Shown one piece after another: positions 15,579 through 23,030 of a stretch of DNA of 44,314 nucleotides. The notes beneath the pieces were generated by a model. It saw nothing but the letters and a program-made list of their open reading frames with translations, had not been told where the DNA came from and did no database searches. The DNA is taken from positions 1-44,314 of the forward strand of contig DAHUYT010000015.1 in assembly GCA_027315065.1 (NCBI GenBank). Direction: 5' to 3'. How positions within the stretch are numbered: position 1 is the first letter of the stretch; every line of letters starts with the position of its first letter. The DNA comes from Nitrososphaerota archaeon. Lineage in GTDB: Archaea > Thermoproteota > Nitrososphaeria > Nitrososphaerales > Nitrosopumilaceae. The position numbers and the translations under genes are program-made.

Positions 15579-17009
15579 CTAATCTTCTTTCTCGGTAAAG
15601 TCTTTTGTAAAGACCTTCATTGTGGCCAAGTTTACGATAATAGCTATTCCAGGTGTTGGGACAATGCCACCACTTGCCTGATAACCAGTCTGGCTCTGCC
15701 AGGCTCCGGAATTGACTATCAGTGTTCCCTTGTACATGTCAAGATCAACTACATGAACATGACCAGAATGAAAGATATCGGGAACTTCATTTATCACCAT
15801 AAAGTCTTCAAGCTCAGGAGCAATTGGGGTACGTTTTCCATAGATCGGACTGAGATGTCGTGTCCTCAACAATGCCCGCATTGCTCTTGCTGGCTGTGCA
15901 TAGCTTAGACCTGGAGTAGTTCCTACTACATCATCAAGGCTCTGGCCATGAAACATCAATACCTTTACACCATTAAGATCCAAAAACGCAGGGTTTCCTA
16001 ACATGAAAAAATTCTCTCTATTCCACAAACTCATATTGTATTTTTCTGGTATGGCAGGCTGGGGAAGAGCCCTTCTACCCGGGTCATGGTTACCGGGAAT
16101 TATGAAGGTCTTGATATGTTTTGGAATCTTATCTAACATCTGAGCAGCCTTTTCCATCTGACCGTCTATATCCATGATAAGCAACTCTTTGTCTTGATTT
16201 GGAAATATTCCAACCCCATCAATTATATCTCCACATATCAAGAGAAACCGGACTTTTCTTGCCACTGGATCGGGGCTTGAAAGCCAAGAAATAAACTCAG
16301 TAAACTCTTTTTCCATAAAATATCTGCTACCTATGTGAATGTCTGATATCAGAACAGCATATGCATCAGTCTCTGAGCGATTTACTATGTGATCTGGGAC
16401 ATCTGGAACCAAAAGCTCCTTTATGATAAATCCGCCATTCTTGCCATTTGTAATACCTACCATTACGAATTGGTCCATTAAAAGCGAGTTTGCAGTGTCC
16501 TGTAACTCTTGATTAAACACTAGAACCTCTACAGAACCGGTAGGATCATCTATTACCAATTTGGTTACATTCCGGTCAATCTTTCTATCCATTAAAAGGC
16601 CTGCAACAAATATGTCCTCACCAAGCTTACCCTCTGTCACATTTTTAATTGGCGTCAGTTTTTTTGCCTGTGATCTCTGCATCATTATTTTAAGCAATTT
16701 CGAATATCTATCAGAAAAAAGGGCCATAAAACCATCTATCCCCTCTGCTGATGTGATCTTCTTTGTAGGATCAAATAATATTTCATGCCTATCCTCAATA
16801 CTGCCACTAACTTCTGATTCTACAAACATTTTGAGGTCGCTCTGGTTTATTAAAAACAAATTTTGCTTTGCCTTTTCACGAACGACCTGCTTAATTATAT
16901 TCTGTAGTTCCTTCACATCTATCTTTTCTAATATCTTAAAAGCATCAGGATGAATCTGAAAACCTTTACTCAAAGCATATGTTATTGCTGAGGATACCTC
17001 TTCTTTCAC
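15579..17009 (-). CDS. polB: DNA polymerase D small subunit (DP1), 3'-5' exonuclease
   Basis: Proofreading subunit of PolD. An N-terminal helical/linker part is followed by an OB fold (about 115-195) and a calcineurin-like phosphoesterase domain. All metal motifs are visible in order: SDIHIGS (about 221), GDIIDG (about 259), GNHDPGRR (about 304), FHGQSLDD (about 351) and GHVHVVD (about 415). Intact His and Asp ligands indicate an active Mre11-like nuclease, as in archaeal DP1. It starts at GTG, with an A/T-rich box (ATATATTA, about 17023-17032) upstream. Adjacency of cdc6 and DP1 is a known arrangement in several archaeal lineages. Confidence 0.96.
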   Translation of the reverse strand: MKEEVSSAITYALSKGFQIHPDAFKILEKIDVKELQNIIKQVVREKAKQNLFLINQSDLKMFVESEVSGSIEDRHEILFDPTKKITSAEGIDGFMALFSDRYSKLLKIMMQRSQAKKLTPIKNVTEGKLGEDIFVAGLLMDRKIDRNVTKLVIDDPTGSVEVLVFNQELQDTANSLLMDQFVMVGITNGKNGGFIIKELLVPDVPDHIVNRSETDAYAVLISDIHIGSRYFMEKEFTEFISWLSSPDPVARKVRFLLICGDIIDGVGIFPNQDKELLIMDIDGQMEKAAQMLDKIPKHIKTFIIPGNHDPGRRALPQPAIPEKYNMSLWNRENFFMLGNPAFLDLNGVKVLMFHGQSLDDVVGTTPGLSYAQPARAMRALLRTRHLSPIYGKRTPIAPELEDFMVINEVPDIFHSGHVHVVDLDMYKGTLIVNSGAWQSQTGYQASGGIVPTPGIAIIVNLATMKVFTKDFTEKED

Positions 17010-17084
17010 AAACTGTCATAATATATCTTTTAATTAAATCTGTTCTGACTGTCAACCCTCAAATAACTCCTCAAAACAAACTCG

Positions 17085-17624
17085 TTGTTGATAAAAAGAC
17101 GAGTCTTAATTTTTCTGATTTTCATGGCAATATTTTCAGCTGCGTATTCTATTGGCAGCGCAAGTAATCTATCAGAAAAAGATTCTCAATCATTTGTTAA
17201 AGAGTTTCAACATACTGTAAAAGGGATTGATGCAATAGGAATTTTTACTCATAACACATCTGTTGCATTACCCATGTTCCTACCAGGTTTTGGAATAGCA
17301 TGGGGTTCCTTTGCTGCATGGTCAACTGGACTGGCCTTCAGAGCTCTAGTATCCACCACACCGGCACTCGCAAAACTTCCACCTCTTGCTATAATATACC
17401 TCTCACCTTTTGGCATAATGGAGTTAATTGCATATTCCATTGGAATGTCAAGAAGCTTTCTTCTTATCAATACAATATTGAGGAGGGGACGTCTCATAGA
17501 GACACTACGCCCAACAGCAATCGAAATAGGAGTCGTGATTGTATTATTACTAGCAGCAGCATTCATTGAATATACAATGATCCAAGAATTTGGATCACCA
17601 TTAGTTCATCCTAAAATGCACTAA
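17085..17624 (+). CDS. SpoIIM/DUF95-like integral membrane protein
   Basis: A 179-residue membrane protein with hydrophobic spans at about 7-25, 60-85, 100-120 and 150-168. The pattern IFTHNTSVALPMFLPGFGIAWGSFAAWSTGLAFRAL followed by LSPFGIMELIAYSIGMSRSF matches the stage II sporulation protein M family (an Asn-containing helix, the Gly-rich segment and PhGxxE). Archaeal members are widespread; they are thought to act in membrane organisation, but no reaction is known. It starts at TTG 17085, divergent from DP1 with a 75-base gap. Confidence 0.75.
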   Translation: MLIKRRVLIFLIFMAIFSAAYSIGSASNLSEKDSQSFVKEFQHTVKGIDAIGIFTHNTSVALPMFLPGFGIAWGSFAAWSTGLAFRALVSTTPALAKLPPLAIIYLSPFGIMELIAYSIGMSRSFLLINTILRRGRLIETLRPTAIEIGVVIVLLLAAAFIEYTMIQEFGSPLVHPKMH

Positions 17625-18001
17625 ACTCGTTTTTATTAACCCAAAACAGTCAAAATAATACCTAGTCTTAAAATCCATAACGATGATAGCTGATTACTAG
17701 ACATGGAAAATGTTGCTGTAATTGGAAGGGGCTTGTAAAAAAATTAAAGGTGAAATTCTGTAGAAATATATACATTTTTGTAGAGATAGACAGCCCAAAC
17801 ATCATCATCCAGAATCAGCTCGACTCATACTTACAAAACTTTTCCAAATCTTGGAATTTGAGTAGCTGGACATGAAAAGAGTTAAGGTGAGAAGGAAATG
17901 AGAAAACAACTCATGGAACAGCAAATGAGTTAATGAATGAACTAGCTAAAAGAGATAATCAACCGGGAATTGCCTAATTGTTTGAAGAAATTAGACTCAT
18001 C
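17625..18001. other. Gene-poor stretch with possible gene scraps
   Basis: About 375 bases without a credible gene. At 17703 an ATG opens MENVAVIGRGL and then stops; this resembles the N-terminus of a Rossmann-fold protein cut short. Further on (about 17897-17977) a short frame reads HGTANELMNELAKRDNQPGIA and stops. Both may be remnants of deleted genes or chance. No tRNA, CRISPR or long repeat was seen. Confidence 0.3.
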
Positions 18002-18011
18002 TATTAAATAC
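18002..18011 (+). promoter_or_regulatory. TATA-like box for the triple-cupredoxin gene
   Basis: TATTAAATAC is centred 28 bases before the ATG at 18035. That choice removes a six-residue TTG-initiated extension and leaves a normal signal peptide at the N-terminus. Confidence 0.5.
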
Positions 18012-18034
18012 GAGTTTTGACTTTAGCTAATCAA

Positions 18035-19732
18035 ATGAAATCCAGCGTACTATCACTAATTGCAATTACAGGATTTCTAGTCATGCTGTGCCTTCCTTCT
18101 AATGCATATTCTGATTTTATATCTAATGACAAATATCTTATTGAAGCTACAGGGTTTGTAGCAGGGACACAAAGCATTTTTGATTCCACATTTGACATAC
18201 AACTAACTGCAGGCACTCAAAGTGGGAGCAGCATACTTTCTACACTAGATAATGGTCTTGTTACAATTAATGGTGATAACTATCTTAACTCTGGTAACTG
18301 GACAACCACCCTGTTACGAGATGGAAAATTCTTACTTCTTAAAGGAAATGCCCAAGATCAGGATGGCAATATAATACAAATTAATCTCTTTGGTCGCCAG
18401 ATACAAAGCAATCAAAATGGTGTAGTTTACAGCATTACTGGCAAGATAACAGGCTCAGAAACCTTCCACGTTATTTACAGTGCAAAAATAACTATTGCTG
18501 GGACATACACACCGCCCATAACTTCACCAACTTCACAAACAACATCACAACAGAATCAAACACAATCAAATATTGTAAGAATAAGTATAGTTGCTGGCGC
18601 ATCCAACCCAACCAATCAGCTCTTCTTTAATCCCTCAGTTGTTAGTATATCTCCTGGCACCACTATAATCTGGACAAATAATGACAACGTACCTCATAGA
18701 ATAATGAGTGGGGTGGCATCTGTCAATGGTGGTAATTCTTCAGCGCCAACATTTACTTCTGACGGAAAGATAGATAGTGGCATAATAGCTCCTGGAAAAT
18801 CTTTTCAACACACCATAACCAGCTTTGATCTCAAAACCTATCTTAGTTATGCAGAAGCAAAATACCTGAATCTACCACCAGATCAAACTACTGGTGATAT
18901 CACATTCTTTGATCCTAGTTATACTTGGATGATAGGAGTAATAAGTCCCACCTCTGTCTCGACTCTAGCACAAACAGTCCAAGTTAACATATTACCAGGA
19001 GCATCAACTGCCACAAATAATCAATACCTGTCCCCATCTTCTATACAAATTACACCCGGCTCTACAATTATTTGGGTAAATCAAGACTCTGTTGCACATA
19101 GGATCATGAGTGGTCAACAACAATCTATAACAACAGGTACTCGTGGGGCACCAGTCGTTGCAGCTCCGGTGTTTTCTTCTGATAGAATGATAGACACTGG
19201 CGTCATAGCTCCGGGGCAAAGTGTCAGGACCACAATAACCGGAACAGGCGTATTCTCTTTTTATGATCCTTCAAACACATGGCTAAATGGAAATATTCTC
19301 TCGATTTTACAAAAATCATCAACAATACCGCCAGTACAAGTAAGCATTCTACCTGACTCATCATTAGCTGGAGGATCTGCTTCTCTACACAATCAAAACT
19401 ATGTTAATGGATATTATTCTCCGGATCAAATCCAAATTGTACCAGGTACTACAATAATTTGGACTAACAACGACTCTATTGCTCATTCAATATGGAGTGG
19501 CACTGCTACCCATAATACAGTTAATCCGTATATTCCAAATGGTATAATAAAGAGCGGTTCAATTGCTCCTGGCCAAAGCTTCCAAGTAATCATTAACAGT
19601 ACTGGAATTACTAGATTCTATGATCCTTCATACACATGGATGAATGGTATCATTGTTTCAATTCCATCATCCACCCAGACTCATACCATAAATTCTGGAA
19701 CATATATGGGTCCCACGCCAAGTCTTCACTAG
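18035..19732 (+). CDS. Secreted protein with three cupredoxin-like domains
   Basis: An exported protein. After ATG 18035 comes a Lys, then a hydrophobic signal (VLSLIAITGFLVMLCLPSNAYS). An N-terminal beta-rich domain of about 150 residues is followed by a Thr/Gln/Ser linker and three plastocyanin-like repeats. Each repeat has a SPGTTIIWTNNDNVPHRIMSG-type strand pair and ends in F[FY]DPSxTW[ML]xG. In true blue-copper proteins the end motif is usually YYCxxHPWM. Here Cys is Asp and the His is Tyr or Asn in all three, while the first-strand His is kept, so a type 1 copper site is unlikely. Thaumarchaea encode many extracellular cupredoxins; this one may be structural. Start at TTG 18017 is possible but less likely. 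Confidence 0.8.
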   Translation: MKSSVLSLIAITGFLVMLCLPSNAYSDFISNDKYLIEATGFVAGTQSIFDSTFDIQLTAGTQSGSSILSTLDNGLVTINGDNYLNSGNWTTTLLRDGKFLLLKGNAQDQDGNIIQINLFGRQIQSNQNGVVYSITGKITGSETFHVIYSAKITIAGTYTPPITSPTSQTTSQQNQTQSNIVRISIVAGASNPTNQLFFNPSVVSISPGTTIIWTNNDNVPHRIMSGVASVNGGNSSAPTFTSDGKIDSGIIAPGKSFQHTITSFDLKTYLSYAEAKYLNLPPDQTTGDITFFDPSYTWMIGVISPTSVSTLAQTVQVNILPGASTATNNQYLSPSSIQITPGSTIIWVNQDSVAHRIMSGQQQSITTGTRGAPVVAAPVFSSDRMIDTGVIAPGQSVRTTITGTGVFSFYDPSNTWLNGNILSILQKSSTIPPVQVSILPDSSLAGGSASLHNQNYVNGYYSPDQIQIVPGTTIIWTNNDSIAHSIWSGTATHNTVNPYIPNGIIKSGSIAPGQSFQVIINSTGITRFYDPSYTWMNGIIVSIPSSTQTHTINSGTYMGPTPSLH

Positions 19733-19747
19733 AGGATAAAAGCGACC

Positions 19748-20449
19748 CTACTTGAAATTGATATATGATTCTAGTCTTGTCTGATCAAATACCATTACGG
19801 AAAGATCAGAGAACTGCTTTCCTTCCAAATCTTTCACCGTACCAACAAAACAAGTCTCTTTTTCGGTTGTGAGAAACTCAAAAACATATACCTTCATCCT
19901 CGAGGTATCAAATTCATGATTTTTCAAATAAACTGCAATCTCTGACTGCATAAAATGCTTAGATGGTTCCTTAGGCCATGGACGTGGCACTAGCACTACA
20001 CTTAATCCATCTATTAGCGCTTTTTGGAGTTCAAGTTTCTTCTCTTCAATACTTGTTGATACATGCATAGTTATGACTCTACTTTTATCTAATGGTACTT
20101 TTGCCTTTGATGCAGCAACCTGCACTGAACTTATGCCCGGAATCACATGCACATCCCCAAAAATCTCAATTAACCTATCAACAACCTCTGATTCGGAAAA
20201 GTTTACATCTCCCGTAAATGGCACAACACAAGTCTTGTTTCCAAGTGATTTTGAAACCCTTTGGTATGTCTCTTCCTGATCTTGCATGGTAATCTCATAT
20301 ACTTTTTTATTTTTGGTTAGTTCTTCAATTGTCTTGAGTGTATACTTGTAACCAATTATAACATCAGAATTTGTCACAATTTCCTTTACTATCTCTGTAA
20401 CATATTTTGGTGAACCAGGTCCCACTCCTACTGCAAAAACTTTTCCCAT
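19748..20449 (-). CDS. cbiE: Precorrin-6Y/cobalt-precorrin-7 C5-methyltransferase-like (CbiE)
   Basis: A tetrapyrrole methylase of cobalamin (B12) synthesis that uses SAM. VFAVGVGPGSPKYVTEIV at the N-terminus is the SAM/precorrin loop, GYKYTLK and PFTGDVNFSES follow, and VIPGISSVQVAASK is the second family motif. Size (about 233) is that of CbiE without the fused CbiT decarboxylase. The frame opens 8 codons earlier at 20473, but ATG 20449 has a TTATAT box (about 20470-20478) 26 bases upstream and starts right before the family N-terminus. Assignment among the related C-methyltransferases rests on the overall pattern. A second pathway enzyme, CbiH, is at 38025. Confidence 0.8.
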   Translation of the reverse strand: MGKVFAVGVGPGSPKYVTEIVKEIVTNSDVIIGYKYTLKTIEELTKNKKVYEITMQDQEETYQRVSKSLGNKTCVVPFTGDVNFSESEVVDRLIEIFGDVHVIPGISSVQVAASKAKVPLDKSRVITMHVSTSIEEKKLELQKALIDGLSVVLVPRPWPKEPSKHFMQSEIAVYLKNHEFDTSRMKVYVFEFLTTEKETCFVGTVKDLEGKQFSDLSVMVFDQTRLESYINFK

Positions 20450-20533
20450 TATGGTATCTTTTGTAATGTTCAATATAATTCACAATTTGAGAATCGCAAT
20501 TAGCTTTTATTTACCGATCCAAAATCTCTATCA

Positions 20534-21202
20534 TTGAATATCAGAATAATCTTAATCTCTCTCCTTTTACTAGTTAGTTTTGTTCCAAATTCACTTGCAA
20601 TATCCCAAAACTCCACGCTAGACTCTCAGGGAAACTATACAAATCCATCCCTTGGTATAACATTTCAGGCTCCGGAAGGCTGGACAGTACAGGAACCCAA
20701 AAAATCACAACCCAATGCGCCAGATATTGCTGTGATAGCTCCATATTCAAATGGACTTGCACTTACATCCTCGATTTCATTTATCGTTGAAAAGGCAAGC
20801 GGAACATCACTTGATGATTATGTCAAAAATAAAATCAATCAATTAGTCAGTGCTAACCAATCAAGTAACATAGTGCTTCTGTCAGAGCAAAACGGAACCG
20901 TAGGCGGTACTGCTGCCAAAATATTACTGTTTCAAGAAAATTTTATATCACAGAACAGCAACACCATGATAAAATTCAAACAGGCAGTCGTACTGGCAAA
21001 TGATGAATTTTATACAATAACTTATGCAAGTGAGGCAAAAAACTTTGACAACGATCTACTAAGCTATGGCCAGTTATTAGACTCTATCAAATTTGTAAGC
21101 AATGACACATCTTCCTGGCTTGATTATCTTTCCATTGGCATAGTAACTGGCGCACTAATTGTGGGGCTGGTCATGATTAAAAGAAAAAGAAAACCATTAT
21201 AA
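20534..21202 (+). CDS. Secreted, C-terminally anchored PsbP-like protein
   Basis: A 222-residue protein with an N-terminal signal (IILISLLLLVSFVPNSLA), an external domain, and one C-terminal span (YLSIGIVTGALIVGLVMI) followed by a KRKRK stop-transfer tail. The external domain begins YTNPSLGITFQAPEGWTVQEP and includes DDYVKNKINQL, GGTAAKILLF and a long final strand. This is the pattern of PsbP/DUF1795-like domains that recur among archaeal surface proteins. It starts at TTG 20534, with TTTTATTTA at 20505-20513 at leaderless spacing. It is divergent from cbiE. The ligand is unknown. Confidence 0.7.
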   Translation: MNIRIILISLLLLVSFVPNSLAISQNSTLDSQGNYTNPSLGITFQAPEGWTVQEPKKSQPNAPDIAVIAPYSNGLALTSSISFIVEKASGTSLDDYVKNKINQLVSANQSSNIVLLSEQNGTVGGTAAKILLFQENFISQNSNTMIKFKQAVVLANDEFYTITYASEAKNFDNDLLSYGQLLDSIKFVSNDTSSWLDYLSIGIVTGALIVGLVMIKRKRKPL

Positions 21203-21390
21203 AAAAATCGGTAACCTGCAAACATCCTTTCCTAAAACCCCAAAAAATCCATTTTTTCATTGTAATGGATAAAGTGTGCGGTTAGATTTAGGCCAATAAA
21301 TGGCTTGTGAAAAGGCTTCCGGCATTGTAATCATTCCGATCCTTTGTAAATGAGCGAAAGATAAAATACCGTATTGTAGAGAAGTAGAGC

Positions 21391-21711
21391 ATGAAGAAGG
21401 AGTACATTGTAGTAAGGATTGAGGGATCCCCCGATGGAGCGCCGTATGTAGTTATATCACTATCTTCGTCCAAAGATTTCAAAGAACAAAACAGTACTCC
21501 AATGTCACCATTTGGATCTGGCGTCATGGGATTTACCAACATGGACGATATGATAAAAGGCCTCAATAAAATGATGGCAGGAGGAATGGGAGGTATGGGA
21601 GGTGGAATTACCTCTATTAAACTGGATATGCATGAATACAAGGAACTAAACCTCTCAGTAGGTGACAAGGTGTATCTAGAGATAACAAGAGCCGAGTCTC
21701 TTGGAATCTAG
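21391..21711 (+). CDS. GGM-rich small protein, unknown function
   Basis: A 106-residue cytosolic protein with a strand-rich N-terminal part (EYIVVRIEGSPDGAPYVVISLSSS). The middle contains DDMIKGLNKMMAGG followed by GMGGMGGG, and the C-terminal part (LDMHEYKELNLSVGDKVYLEITRAE) reads as a small beta domain. I do not recognise a named family. The Gly/Met run is like the C-terminal tail of chaperonins such as the thermosome here. A box GATAAAATAC (21358-21367) lies 28 bases before the ATG. It lies 1 kb before hsp20 and converges on the ACT-domain gene. Confidence 0.65.
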   Translation: MKKEYIVVRIEGSPDGAPYVVISLSSSKDFKEQNSTPMSPFGSGVMGFTNMDDMIKGLNKMMAGGMGGMGGGITSIKLDMHEYKELNLSVGDKVYLEITRAESLGI

Positions 21712-21728
21712 GAATAGGCACTAGTTTT

Positions 21729-22388
21729 TTATCGAGAAATCTCTACACGTAATATCTCGTATGCTCTTGCAGCGTCCTTTTCATGTAATACTAGGACAAT
21801 ATCATCTTGGCCAAAAAAGGCATTAACAAGTTCAATCCCACTGTCATGAAGGATCTCTGATACGTACGACACCACATCTGATTCATTTTCAGATTGAGGA
21901 ATGTGAATGCTTATCTTTGCAAGTCCAGTTTGGGAAAAATTTTTGTGTGAAGAGAAGGACTCAAGCAATTCTCTTACACCACTAATGTCTTCAGTTAAGA
22001 ACCTAAATGAGTCTGTAAATCTGAAAAATTCGTAATCTGGATCAACTCGAGTAAATCCATCCATTAACACCATCGCATCCTCCATCGCAAAATCTTGTGA
22101 GGAAAATTTGATATCCATTATTCCATCTGTAAGTGAGAGTCTGGCATTCTTTAGTACAGGCTCGCTTTGTACATCATCCTTTTTCTCAAAAGAGTCTGCA
22201 TACCTCTTGACTGCCACCACAATTGTGTTAAGGTTTACAGGCCCGCCTATCTGAGCTTCCACCTCTTTTTGGATCTTTACGGCAAGTGCTGTATAGTTTA
22301 CTAGGTCCATCTTGACACAATCGTAAATTGATCTATTTTTGGTGATTATCTCCCGAACTGTGTCTGGAACCGAAAGACTAGTACGCAT
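21729..22388 (-). CDS. ACT-domain protein
   Basis: A 219-residue protein. The first 75 residues include a helical unit (VKMDLVNYTALAVKIQKEVEAQIGG followed by NLNTIVVAVKRYAD) that could bind nucleic acid. The last 75 residues (GLAKISIHIPQ, VVSYVSEILHDSGIELVNAFFGQDDIVLVLHEKDAARAYEIL) form an ACT domain with the usual beta-alpha-beta-beta-alpha-beta order, and the middle region may be a second, divergent copy. ACT domains bind small ligands such as amino acids. The gene is divergent from hsp20, with a CTAATATAG box about 26 bases upstream of its ATG. Confidence 0.7.
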   Translation of the reverse strand: MRTSLSVPDTVREIITKNRSIYDCVKMDLVNYTALAVKIQKEVEAQIGGPVNLNTIVVAVKRYADSFEKKDDVQSEPVLKNARLSLTDGIMDIKFSSQDFAMEDAMVLMDGFTRVDPDYEFFRFTDSFRFLTEDISGVRELLESFSSHKNFSQTGLAKISIHIPQSENESDVVSYVSEILHDSGIELVNAFFGQDDIVLVLHEKDAARAYEILRVEISR

Positions 22389-22427
22389 ACAAAAAGATTT
22401 ACTACTGTCAACTATATTAGTTTATGT

Positions 22428-22464
22428 AATAATTGAACATATTATTCTAATAAACTTTATATAA
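22428..22464. promoter_or_regulatory. hsp20 promoter: inverted repeat and TATA box
   Basis: TTTATATAA (22456-22464) is centred 25 bases before the hsp20 ATG. Nine bases upstream of it lies an inverted repeat AATAAT-7-ATTATT (22428-22446). The position directly before the TATA box suits a heat-shock activator or repressor, or an extended BRE; this is an inference. Confidence 0.5.
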
Positions 22465-22484
22465 TGTCATAACTATTACATGCT

Positions 22485-23000
22485 ATGAGGAATTATGACA
22501 TGATAGAATCGGATGAATTCGACATTCTCTTCCAAAGAATGATGCGACCTTTTAAAGGCCTAGACGAGATGTGGGACGAATTGAAAGGCTCTGCTAATGC
22601 GCAGACATTTGGTCCATACTACTATGGTTACTCTGTAACAGTAGGACCTGATGGCAAACCTGTAATAAAAGAATATGGAAACGTTAGGCCAAGTCTTCTT
22701 CCAACCGAAGAGGCAAGGGAGCCTCTTGCAGATGTAATCGTAGATGACAAAGAGAAGGTTCTGAAAGTTGTGGCCGAGATGCCCGGAGTTGAAAAGAAGG
22801 ACATTAAGATCGAAGTGGTCGGACGTACGATCCTAATCGATGCGAAACACGAAGAAAGAAAGTATCATACCAAAATACCCATCAAACACAAGGTAGATGA
22901 AAATTCTGTCAAGGCAACTTATGCCAACGGAATTCTCGAAGTAAAGTTCCAACTAAAGGAAGAGGAACGACTAAAGGGAAAAACTGTGGAGGTCGAATAA
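22485..23000 (+). CDS. Hsp20/alpha-crystallin small heat shock protein
   Basis: An ATP-independent holdase forming oligomers that keep unfolding proteins soluble. It has 171 residues: a variable N-terminal part (with FGPYYYGYSVTVGPDGKPVI), then an alpha-crystallin domain (about 85-165) containing ADVIVDDKEKVLKVVAEMPGVEKKDIKIEV, the KYHTKIPIKHKVDENSVKATYANGILEV core and a short C-terminal extension without a clear I-x-I motif. It is the first gene of a likely operon with Cdc48, 31 bases upstream of it. Confidence 0.92.
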   Translation: MRNYDMIESDEFDILFQRMMRPFKGLDEMWDELKGSANAQTFGPYYYGYSVTVGPDGKPVIKEYGNVRPSLLPTEEAREPLADVIVDDKEKVLKVVAEMPGVEKKDIKIEVVGRTILIDAKHEERKYHTKIPIKHKVDENSVKATYANGILEVKFQLKEEERLKGKTVEVE

Positions 23001-23018
23001 ACTCCCTTTATTTTTTAT

Positions 23019-23024
23019 GGTGAT
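23019..23024 (+). promoter_or_regulatory. Shine-Dalgarno site for the Cdc48 gene
   Basis: GGTGAT matches the archaeal 16S 3'-end complement (GGTGATC) and lies six bases before the ATG at 23031. It contrasts with the leaderless starts of first genes and supports hsp20-cdc48 co-transcription. Confidence 0.6.
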
Positions 23025-23030
23025 TAAATT

